In this document: positions 7,606 through 14,229 of the stretch, piece by piece | Position numbering within the stretch: position 1 is the stretch's first letter | Layout: each line of letters starts with the position of its first letter | Source of the DNA: Ectothiorhodospiraceae bacterium | Lineage (GTDB): Bacteria; Pseudomonadota; Gammaproteobacteria; Thiohalomonadales; Thiohalomonadaceae | Reading direction: 5' to 3' | NCBI GenBank assembly: GCA_007125455.1 | Contig: SLDE01000081.1 | Span: 1-14,229 of the forward strand | DNA length: 14,229 nt | Program-made: the position numbers and the translations under genes | The notes under the pieces: model-generated | What the model was told of the DNA's origin: nothing | Databases searched by the model: none | Seen by the model: only the letters and a program-made list of their open reading frames with translations

Positions 7606-8970
7606 ATGAGCAAACAAACGCCAACACAGACAGCATATCAACTGGTGGTCGGCCTCGGCGCCACCGGGCTGTCCTGCGTGCGTTTTTTGCATCGACAGGG
7701 GCATACGGTGATCGTGGCCGACAGCCGCAGTGCGCCGCCGGGCGCCGACGAACTGGCCACGCAGTGGCCAGACGTGGCGCTCTACTGTGGCCCCTTCGAC
7801 CAGGCACTGTTGATGGGCGCAGAGCGGATCATCCTCAGCCCCGGCGTGGCCCCGCAGCAGCCTGTGATCGCCGCGTGCATCGCTGCGGGCAAGGAGGTGA
7901 TCGGCGATATCGAGCTGTTCGCTCGCTATGCGGATGTCCCGGTGATCGGGATCACCGGCTCCAACGGCAAGAGCACGGTGACCACCCTGTTGGCGGAGAT
8001 GGCGCACCATGCCGAAGAGCAAGTGGCGGTGGGCGGTAATATCGGCACCCCAGCATTGGACCTGCTGGGCAGCGCGCGCCCGCGCTTCTATCTGTTGGAG
8101 CTGTCCAGCTTTCAGTTGGAGATGACCACTTCACTGAACTGCTCGGCTGCGGTGGTGATCAACCTCAGTGAGGATCATCTGGATCGCCACGGCAACATGG
8201 CACGCTACGCTGAGCTAAAGGGCCGGATCTATCGTGGCGATGGGGTGGCGCTGATCAACCTCGACGACCCACTGGTGGCGGCGATGGCAGAGGCGATGTC
8301 TCGCGCCGGACGCCGTGTGTGGCGCTATGGTCTTTCCAGCCCACAGGACGAACATGTCTATGGCCTGCGCCAGCACCACGGTGAGGACTGGCTAGCACGG
8401 GGACACACCCTGCTGTTGGCGGCCAAAGAGCTGCGCATCCCCGGGCGGCACAATCTTTCCAATGCCCTGGCCGCCCTGGCACTGGGGGAGGCTTGTGGTC
8501 TGCCCCTCAAGGCGCGCCTGCAGGCCCTGCGCGAGTTCACCGGCTTGCCGCACCGCTGCCAATGGGTGGCCGAGCGTAACGGGGTGAACTGGTACAACGA
8601 CTCCAAGGGCACCAATGTGGGTGCCGCCGCTGCGGCGCTGGAGGGGGTTCCCGGTGAGCGGGTGGTGTTGATCGCTGGCGGGCAGGGTAAAGGGCAGGAC
8701 TTTTCCCCGCTGGCCTCGCAGCTGGCAGAGCGCGCGCGTGCCGTGATCCTGATGGGCGAGGATGCCCCTCTACTGGCCGAGGTGATCGCGGATAATTGCC
8801 CACAGCACTACGCCGCGAGCATGGACGAGGCGGTGGCGCTGGCCGCCACCTTGGCGTTGCCGGGTGACAGTGTTTTGCTCTCCCCGGCCTGTGCCTCTTT
8901 CGACATGTTTGCCAACTATCAAGATCGTGGCGAGCAGTTTTGCCGGGCCGTGCGAGGTGAGACGTCATGA
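7606..8970 (+). CDS. murD: UDP-MurNAc-L-alanine--D-glutamate ligase MurD
   Basis: MurD adds D-glutamate to UDP-MurNAc-L-Ala, the second step of stem-peptide synthesis. The 454-residue protein (E. coli 438) starts with a Rossmann-like UDP-binding domain (VVGLGATGLSCVRFL), has the ATP P-loop ITGSNGKST at 116-124, the expected carbamylated lysine at Lys205 in YAELKGRIYR after the SEDHLDRH motif, and WYNDSKGTNVGA and GGQGKGQDFSPL in the C-terminal half. ATG 7606 is chosen because it gives a family-like N-terminus two bases after mraY. The frame is open back to TTG 7546, but that would lie within the mraY coding region and add unrelated residues. The ribosome-binding site is weak. The stop overlaps ftsW (ATGA). 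Confidence 0.97.
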   Translation: MSKQTPTQTAYQLVVGLGATGLSCVRFLHRQGHTVIVADSRSAPPGADELATQWPDVALYCGPFDQALLMGAERIILSPGVAPQQPVIAACIAAGKEVIGDIELFARYADVPVIGITGSNGKSTVTTLLAEMAHHAEEQVAVGGNIGTPALDLLGSARPRFYLLELSSFQLEMTTSLNCSAAVVINLSEDHLDRHGNMARYAELKGRIYRGDGVALINLDDPLVAAMAEAMSRAGRRVWRYGLSSPQDEHVYGLRQHHGEDWLARGHTLLLAAKELRIPGRHNLSNALAALALGEACGLPLKARLQALREFTGLPHRCQWVAERNGVNWYNDSKGTNVGAAAAALEGVPGERVVLIAGGQGKGQDFSPLASQLAERARAVILMGEDAPLLAEVIADNCPQHYAASMDEAVALAATLALPGDSVLLSPACASFDMFANYQDRGEQFCRAVRGETS

Positions 8971-10151
8971 GCTGGATCGCCACCATGCTGCGTGAGAACG
9001 AGCAAACCCCGATGCAGCGGATGCGCCAGCCGCTGGATTGGCAACTGCTGTTATGGACCGTGAGTCTGCTGGGGATTGGCCTGGTGATGATTGCCTCGGC
9101 CTCGCTGGCGATCGCCGATCGTCAGATCGGTGAACCGGGCTATTACCTGCTGCGTCAGTCGCTCTACGTGGGACTGGGGCTGGCAGTGGCGATGGTGGTA
9201 TGGCAGATCCCGCTGGCGATCTGGCAGCGCCTGGGGCCCTTGATGCTGATCGGCGCGCTGCTGTTGTTGGCGGTGATCCTGCTCCCAGGGGTTGGTCATA
9301 CCGTCAATGGCAGTACCCGCTGGCTGGTGTTGGGGCCGTTCAACCTGCAAGTCTCGGAGCTGGCCAAGCTGGCGATGATCGTTTATCTGGCCGGCTATCT
9401 GGTGCGCCGCGGTGACGCGGTTCGCACCACCGTGATGGGCTTTATCAGCCCGATGATCCTGGTGGCACTGGCGGCGGTGCTGTTGCTGGCGGAGCCCGAC
9501 TTTGGTGCGGCGGTGGTGATCACAGCCATTGCGCTGGGGATGATGTTCCTCGGTGGGGTGCAGTTGTGGCTGTTCGGGCTGTTGATGCTGCTGACAGGTG
9601 GGATGATGGCGCTGTTGGCGATCAGTTCACCCTATCGCCTGGAACGCCTGACCGCCTTCCTCAATCCTTGGGCCGACCCCTTCAATTCGGGCTTTCAGCT
9701 GACCCAGGCACTGATCGCCTTTGGCCGTGGCGAATGGTTCGGTGTGGGCTTGGGTAGCAGTGTGCAAAAGCTTTTTTATCTGCCTGAGGCGCATACCGAC
9801 TTTCTCTACGCGGTGCTGGTGGAGGAGACCGGGATGCTCGGTGGTGTGGTGGTGGTCGCACTGTTTGTGATGTTGGTGGGCCGCATCCTGCAGATCGGTC
9901 GACGTGCCGCTGAGGCGGGCATGGCCTTTGGTAGCCACCTCTGCTACGGCACAGCGATCTGGCTCGCCTCGCAGGCCTTTATCAACATGGGCGTGAATAT
10001 GGGCTTGTTGCCCACCAAGGGGCTGACCCTGCCGCTGATGAGCTATGGCGGCAGCAGTATTATCGCCACCTGTGCCGCCCTGGCACTGGTGATGCGGGTA
10101 GCGATGGAATTGCCTGAACGGGGCGCACGCGCGCGAAGGGGGCAGTCATGA
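8967..10151 (+). CDS. ftsW: Septal peptidoglycan glycosyltransferase FtsW
   Basis: FtsW is a SEDS-family polytopic membrane protein that polymerises lipid II into septal glycan strands as partner of FtsI. The 394-residue protein has a cytoplasmic N-terminus of roughly 25 residues followed by about ten membrane segments. SEDS motifs seen are ELAKLAMIVYLAGYLVRR, EPDFGAA at 176-182, EAHTDF containing the conserved Asp278 expected to be catalytic, and the C-terminal GLTLPLMSYGGSS (MSYGGSS at 358-364). Placement between murD and murG is standard for FtsW and separates it from RodA. GAGGTGA at 8954-8960 is a strong Shine-Dalgarno 6 nt before the ATG. It overlaps both murD and murG by 4 nt. Confidence 0.97.
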   Translation: MSWIATMLRENEQTPMQRMRQPLDWQLLLWTVSLLGIGLVMIASASLAIADRQIGEPGYYLLRQSLYVGLGLAVAMVVWQIPLAIWQRLGPLMLIGALLLLAVILLPGVGHTVNGSTRWLVLGPFNLQVSELAKLAMIVYLAGYLVRRGDAVRTTVMGFISPMILVALAAVLLLAEPDFGAAVVITAIALGMMFLGGVQLWLFGLLMLLTGGMMALLAISSPYRLERLTAFLNPWADPFNSGFQLTQALIAFGRGEWFGVGLGSSVQKLFYLPEAHTDFLYAVLVEETGMLGGVVVVALFVMLVGRILQIGRRAAEAGMAFGSHLCYGTAIWLASQAFINMGVNMGLLPTKGLTLPLMSYGGSSIIATCAALALVMRVAMELPERGARARRGQS

Positions 10152-11257
10152 CAAGCGGCCACTTTGTGATCATGGCCGGGGGCACCGGGGGGCATGTCTT
10201 CCCAGCGCTGGCGGTGGCTGACAAGCTGCGCGAGCAAGGCCATAGCGTGAGCTGGCTGGGCACCGCACGGGGCCTGGAGGCCGAACTGGTCCCTGCCGCC
10301 GGTTATGAGATCGATTTTATCGGCATCGCGGGCCTGCGTGGCAACGGCGCGCTGGGCTGGCTGCTCGCCCCTTGGCGGGTCAGTCGTGCGCTGTGGCAGA
10401 GTCTGGCGATCCTGCGCCGCCGTCGCCCGGTGGCGGTGTTGGGTATGGGAGGCTTCGCCGCCGGGCCTGGCGGTCTGGCCGCCTGGCTGCGCCGCACCCC
10501 GTTGGTGATCCACGAACAAAACGCCGTGGCCGGCCTGACCAACCGTCTGTTGTCACGTCTGGCCGGGCGGGTGCTGGCCGCCTTCCCGCAGGCCTTTGGC
10601 AAGCGGGCAGAGCCGGTGGGTAACCCCCTGCGCACGGCGATCACCGAGCTTCCCCCTCCCGAGCTGCGCCTGGCCGGAAGAGAAGGTCCACTTCGCCTTC
10701 TGGTGCTGGGGGGCAGCCTGGGTGCGGCGGTGTTCAATGAGGTCCTCCCGCAGGCTTTGGCCAGCCTGCCAGAGGGGGCGCGTCCACAGGTGCGTCAGCA
10801 GACTGGCAAGCGCAATATCGAGGCTGCGCGCAGCCACTACGCCGAGGCCGGGATCGCGGTGGAGCTGTTGCCCTTTATCGACGAGATGGCTGCGGCCTAC
10901 GGCTGGGCGGATTTGGTGCTGTGCCGCGCCGGTGCGCTTACCGTCAGTGAGCTGGCGGCGGTCGGCGTTGCCTCGGTGTTGGTGCCCTATCCCCATGCGG
11001 TGGATGACCATCAGCGTGCCAATGCGGCAGCACTGGCTGAGGCCGGGGCGGCAGTACTGCTACCCCAGGCTGAGATGACCCCGAAGGGCCTGGCCGAATT
11101 GTTAAGCGATTTTTGTGCCGATGCGCAGGCGGGGCGGTCACGCCTGGCTGAGATGGCAAACCGGGCACGGGCCCAGGCACGCCCGGCGGCGGCGGCGGAG
11201 GTGGCGGCGATCTGCATCGCGCAGGCCGGCCTGGCACAGCAAGAGGAGGTGGTCTGA
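10148..11257 (+). CDS. murG: UDP-GlcNAc:undecaprenyl-PP-MurNAc-pentapeptide GlcNAc transferase MurG
   Basis: MurG is the peripheral inner-membrane GT28 glycosyltransferase that adds GlcNAc to lipid I to make lipid II. The 369-residue protein (E. coli 355) has the N-terminal G-loop GGTGGHVFP at 11-19 with His16, HEQNAVAGLTNRLL from 122, the second G-loop LGGSLGAA at 187-194, and the donor-binding region LCRAGALTVSEL at 258-269 with Glu268, followed by PYPHAVDDHQ. The C-terminus is rich in alanine and arginine, encoded by a short GCG/GGC run near 11184-11209, and is likely a dispensable tail. AAGGGGG at 10136-10142 precedes the ATG by 5 nt. The gene overlaps ftsW by 4 nt and murC by 1 nt. Confidence 0.98.
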   Translation: MTSGHFVIMAGGTGGHVFPALAVADKLREQGHSVSWLGTARGLEAELVPAAGYEIDFIGIAGLRGNGALGWLLAPWRVSRALWQSLAILRRRRPVAVLGMGGFAAGPGGLAAWLRRTPLVIHEQNAVAGLTNRLLSRLAGRVLAAFPQAFGKRAEPVGNPLRTAITELPPPELRLAGREGPLRLLVLGGSLGAAVFNEVLPQALASLPEGARPQVRQQTGKRNIEAARSHYAEAGIAVELLPFIDEMAAAYGWADLVLCRAGALTVSELAAVGVASVLVPYPHAVDDHQRANAAALAEAGAAVLLPQAEMTPKGLAELLSDFCADAQAGRSRLAEMANRARAQARPAAAAEVAAICIAQAGLAQQEEVV

Positions 11258-12678
11258 TGGCAGCGCGCTACCACAGTGGCAGCATGGGGCGGATTCGCCA
11301 CATCCACCTGATCGGGATCGGTGGCTCCGGCGTTGGCGGGATCGCCGAGGTATTGCTCAATCTTGGTTATCAGGTCAGTGGCTCGGATCTGAAGGAAAAC
11401 ATGGTGATCCAGCACCTGCGCGGGCACGGGGCGAGGATCCACATTGGCCATGCCGAGGAACATATCGAAGGCTGCGACGTGGTGGTGATCTCCTCGGCGG
11501 TACAGGAAGACAACCCTGAGGTTATCGCCGCACGCAGTCACCGTATCCCGGTGGTACCACGGGCCGAGATGCTGGCCGAATTGATGCGTTTTCGTCATGG
11601 TATCGCCGTGGCCGGTACCCACGGTAAGACCACTACCACCAGCCTGGTGGCGAGCATCATGGCCGAGGCCGGATTGGACCCGACCTTTGTGATCGGTGGG
11701 CGACTCAACAGTGCCGGTAGTAACGCCCGTTTGGGTGCGGGTCATTATTTGGTGGCGGAGGCCGATGAGAGCGACGCCTCCTTCCTGCACCTGCAGCCGA
11801 TGAGCGCCATCGTGACCAATATCGATGCCGATCACATGAGCACCTATGGCGGCGACTTTTCCAAGCTGCGCCAGACCTTTGTCGAATTTCTGCACAACCT
11901 GCCCTTCTACGGGCTGGCGGTGCTCTGTCTGGACGACGATGAAGTGCGTCAGATGCTACCGAGCATTCCGCGTCGGGTGCTGACCTATGGCTTTGCCGCT
12001 GAGGCCGATGTACGTGCCCAGCAGGTCGAACAGCACGGCCTACAGAGCCGTTTTGAGGTCAGCCTGCCGGATCGCGATGCTCCCCTGGCGGTGACATTGA
12101 ACATGCCCGGCTTGCATAACATCGAAAATGCCCTGGCGGCGATCGCCGTGACCCACGACCTTGGCGTGGAAGACGAGGCGATTGTGCGGGCACTGGAGAG
12201 CTTTGCCGGTGTGGGCAGGCGTTTCCAGTTGGGCGGAGAAGTGCAATTGCCCCAGGGCAAGGTGCAACTGGTCGATGACTACGGTCACCACCCGCGGGAG
12301 ATCGCCGCCACCATGCAGGCGGCGCGCGCCGCCTGGCCGGAGCGTCGCCTGGTGGTGTTGTTTCAGCCTCATCGCTACAGCCGCACCCGTGACCTGTTTG
12401 AGGACTTTACCGTGGTACTGGCCGAGACCGATGTGTTGCTGATGCTGGAGGTCTACGCCGCCGGTGAAGAGGCGGTGCCGGGGGCCGACAGCCGTACCCT
12501 GTGCCGGGCGATCCGTGCCCGTGGCTTGGTCGATCCGGTGTTTATCAGCGATAAGACGGATCTGGTGCATACCCTGCATGCGGTACTACAAGACGGCGAT
12601 GTTGTGCTGACCCTGGGAGCCGGTGACATCGGTGGTATCGCCCAGCGCCTGTCGGCCCAGTTGGAGGGACGCGCATGA
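11257..12678 (+). CDS. murC: UDP-MurNAc--L-alanine ligase MurC
   Basis: MurC adds L-alanine to UDP-MurNAc, the first amino-acid step after MurB. The 473-residue protein (E. coli 491) opens with the UDP-binding GIGGSGVGGIAEVL motif, followed by the ATP P-loop AGTHGKTTTT from residue 119 (Lys124), AEADESD at 167-173, IDADHMSTYGGD from 189 and DDYGHHPREI from 340, all characteristic of MurC. The ATG at 11257 shares its A with the murG stop (TGATG) and is preceded by AGGAGGTG at 11244-11251, one of the strongest ribosome-binding sites in the window. It overlaps murB by 4 nt, so the enzymes of successive steps, MurB and MurC, are translated from adjacent messages. Confidence 0.98.
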   Translation: MAARYHSGSMGRIRHIHLIGIGGSGVGGIAEVLLNLGYQVSGSDLKENMVIQHLRGHGARIHIGHAEEHIEGCDVVVISSAVQEDNPEVIAARSHRIPVVPRAEMLAELMRFRHGIAVAGTHGKTTTTSLVASIMAEAGLDPTFVIGGRLNSAGSNARLGAGHYLVAEADESDASFLHLQPMSAIVTNIDADHMSTYGGDFSKLRQTFVEFLHNLPFYGLAVLCLDDDEVRQMLPSIPRRVLTYGFAAEADVRAQQVEQHGLQSRFEVSLPDRDAPLAVTLNMPGLHNIENALAAIAVTHDLGVEDEAIVRALESFAGVGRRFQLGGEVQLPQGKVQLVDDYGHHPREIAATMQAARAAWPERRLVVLFQPHRYSRTRDLFEDFTVVLAETDVLLMLEVYAAGEEAVPGADSRTLCRAIRARGLVDPVFISDKTDLVHTLHAVLQDGDVVLTLGAGDIGGIAQRLSAQLEGRA

Positions 12679-13574
12679 TGGCCGCACAAGCCCTCCAGCC
12701 CTGGCACGGTGAGCTGCGCGAGCAGGAGCCGATGGCGCGTCATACCTCCTGGCGTGTTGGTGGCCCGGCGCGGCGTTACTATCGCCCGGCCTCGCTGGAT
12801 GATCTGGCCGGATTTGTTGCCAGCCTGCCAGCTCAGGAACCCCTTTACTGGGTAGGGCTGGGCAGCAACCTGCTGGTGCGTGACGGGGGGCTTGATGGCA
12901 CGGTGATCGCGACCAGCGGCGCACTGGATGGGATGGAGCCATTGGAGGACAACCGGGTGCTGGTGGAGAGTGGTGCCAGCTGCGCCAAGGTGGCGCGTTT
13001 TTGCGCCCGTGAGGGCTTGGCCGGGGCCGAGTTTCTGTGTGGCATTCCCGGCACCATGGGAGGGGCCTTGGCGATGAACGCCGGCTGCTTCGGTGGCGAG
13101 ACCTGGCCGTTGGTGCGGCGGGTGGAAATGCTCGACCACCAGGGTGAACGGCGCTGGCGTAACGCGGATGAGTTTGAGGTGGGCTACCGCCATGTGGTGC
13201 GCCCCGAGGGCGAGTGGTTCCTGCGGGCCGAGTTGCAGTTGCACCCTGGCGAGGCCGATGCGCTGTTGCAGGCCAACCGTAGCCTGCTTGAGCGGCGCGG
13301 TGAAAGCCAGCCGACACGCCAGCCCAATGCCGGTTCGGTGTTTCGTAATCCGCCCGGCGACTACGCCGCACGCTTGATTGAAAACGCCGGGCTCAAGGGG
13401 CGTCGCATCGGTGGGGCCGAGGTTTCGCACAAGCACGCCAACTTCATTGTCAATCTGGGGCAGGCCACTGCCGCCGATATTGAGGCATTGATCGTCCTGG
13501 TGCAGGCCGAGGTGGCGCGAATCCACGGTGTTCGCTTGCAAACCGAGGTATGTATCGTCGGGGAGGTGGCCTGA
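12675..13574 (+). CDS. murB: UDP-N-acetylenolpyruvoylglucosamine reductase MurB (short, type II-like)
   Basis: MurB is the FAD- and NADPH-dependent enzyme that reduces UDP-GlcNAc-enolpyruvate to UDP-MurNAc, committing the sugar to peptidoglycan. The 299-residue protein has FAD-binding motifs near the N-terminus (HTSWRVGGPA, GLGSNLLVRDGG), GIPGTMGGALAMNAG in the middle, Tyr171-Arg172 in VGYRH, the proton-donating serine expected at Ser221 in NAGSVFRNP, and Glu291 in LQTEVCIVGE. The length and the absence of extra loop segments fit the shorter type II enzymes rather than the 342-residue E. coli type. In E. coli murB lies away from this cluster, next to birA; here it is between murC and ddl. GGAGGG at 12663-12668 precedes ATG 12675; a second ATG follows at 12678. 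Confidence 0.96.
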   Translation: MMAAQALQPWHGELREQEPMARHTSWRVGGPARRYYRPASLDDLAGFVASLPAQEPLYWVGLGSNLLVRDGGLDGTVIATSGALDGMEPLEDNRVLVESGASCAKVARFCAREGLAGAEFLCGIPGTMGGALAMNAGCFGGETWPLVRRVEMLDHQGERRWRNADEFEVGYRHVVRPEGEWFLRAELQLHPGEADALLQANRSLLERRGESQPTRQPNAGSVFRNPPGDYAARLIENAGLKGRRIGGAEVSHKHANFIVNLGQATAADIEALIVLVQAEVARIHGVRLQTEVCIVGEVA

Positions 13575-14229
13575 TGGTGACGCAGATCAACAATCCGGCC
13601 CAGTTCGGCAAGGTGGCGGTGCTGATGGGCGGCGACTCGGCTGAGCGCGAGGTGTCCTTGCGCAGTGGCGCGGCGGTACTCGCTGCCCTGCAACGACGCG
13701 GGGTCGATGCCCACGGGATCGACTGCACCGGGCTGGCTTGCCTGCGCCGCCTGCAGGACGAGGCCTTTGCGCGCGCCTTCATCGTGCTGCATGGACGCGG
13801 TGGTGAGGATGGCACGATGCAGGGGGCGCTGGAGAGTGCCGGTCTGCCCTATACCGGCAGTGGCGTGTTGGCCTCGGCCTTGGGGATGGATAAATGGCGC
13901 TGCAAGCTGGTGTGGCAGGCCGCCGGGCTGCCGGTGCCCCGTTCGCTGTGCGTGGGGCATGACGTGGATGCCCCGGCGGTCGCTGCTGAATTGGGCTTGC
14001 CGCTGTTTGTTAAACCCGCACGGGAAGGTTCCAGTGTCGGGGTGAGCAAGGTGACTGCGGTGGAAGGGATCGCGGCGGCGGTGGCCGAGGCCCTGCGCCA
14101 CGACGAGCTGGTGCTGGCGGAGGCCTACTGCGGCGGTGGTGAGTACACCGTAGCGATCCTCGATGGCGAGGCGCTGCCGGTGGTCAAGATCGAAACCGAG
14201 GGGGCCTTTTACGATTACGAGGCCAAGTA
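13574..14229 (+). CDS. ddl: D-alanine--D-alanine ligase (DdlB-like), 3' end beyond the window
   Basis: Ddl joins two D-alanines with ATP to make the dipeptide used by MurF. The visible 218 codons start MVTQINNPAQFGKVAVLMGGDSAEREVSL, where Glu24 corresponds to the catalytic Glu15 of E. coli DdlB. They continue through HGRGGEDGTMQG, PYTGSGVLASALGMDK, VKPAREGSSVG (REGSSVG at 150-156) and GEYTVAIL, and break off in the FYDYEAK motif. The ATP-grasp C-terminal part, roughly the last 90 residues by comparison with the 306-residue E. coli enzyme, is outside the window. The reading frame is intact to the edge, so the truncation is only the window boundary. GGAGGT at 13562-13567 gives a strong ribosome-binding site, and the ATG shares one base with the murB stop. 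Confidence 0.97.
   Translation, partial: MVTQINNPAQFGKVAVLMGGDSAEREVSLRSGAAVLAALQRRGVDAHGIDCTGLACLRRLQDEAFARAFIVLHGRGGEDGTMQGALESAGLPYTGSGVLASALGMDKWRCKLVWQAAGLPVPRSLCVGHDVDAPAVAAELGLPLFVKPAREGSSVGVSKVTAVEGIAAAVAEALRHDELVLAEAYCGGGEYTVAILDGEALPVVKIETEGAFYDYEAK

Noticed and set aside
11184..11209. GCG/GGC run near the 3' end of murG
   Set aside because: It simply encodes an Ala-rich C-terminal tail in frame; too short and impure to be a meaningful repeat element.
11011..11895. 294-codon open frame on the - strand, opposite murG and murC
   Set aside because: A composition-driven shadow of two well-identified genes; no motif or ribosome-binding evidence.
12453..13541. 362-codon open frame on the - strand, opposite murC and murB
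   Set aside because: Same reasons: it mirrors the codon bias of the genes on the + strand, shows no family motif and has no own context.

Overview
The window is the front and middle part of a dcw (division and cell wall) cluster. Thirteen genes lie on the + strand in the order mraZ, rsmH, ftsL, ftsI, murE, murF, mraY, murD, ftsW, murG, murC, murB, ddl, and the last is cut by the window end. Protein motifs and lengths place it in a Gram-negative, meso-diaminopimelate bacterium, most likely a gammaproteobacterium. The reasons are the DNPR signature in MurE, a 360-residue MraY with the catalytic residues at the same numbers as in E. coli, DdlB-like Ddl, and an order that matches E. coli except for an inserted murB. 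The genes are GC-rich. No genus can be named from the sequence alone.

Layout: positions 1-260 are non-coding and AT-richer (about 42% GC by hand count over 1-180). They hold a good sigma70-type promoter (TTGACA at 174-179, TATAGT at 198-203). Just downstream, four direct TGG-repeats spaced exactly 10 bp apart match the known MraZ operator design, so the operon is probably repressed by its own first product. From mraZ onward coding is almost continuous: 10 of 12 gene junctions overlap (4-nt ATGA, 1-nt TGATG, or 8 nt at murE-murF), and only 4 non-coding bases occur after position 261.

How the genes work together: MurB, MurC, MurD, MurE, Ddl and MurF build UDP-MurNAc-pentapeptide in the cytoplasm. 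MraY and MurG turn it into lipid I and lipid II on the inner membrane. FtsW (glycosyltransferase) and FtsI (transpeptidase) polymerise and crosslink septal peptidoglycan under control of the FtsQLB complex, represented here by FtsL. MraZ is the local regulator and RsmH a 16S rRNA methyltransferase. ftsQ, ftsA and ftsZ would be expected next, beyond the window.

I found no mobile element, CRISPR array, tRNA, rRNA, phage or defence gene, and no sign of an undescribed system. The points worth a second look are the operator architecture, an FtsL with almost no cytoplasmic tail, and a short-type murB placed inside the cluster.
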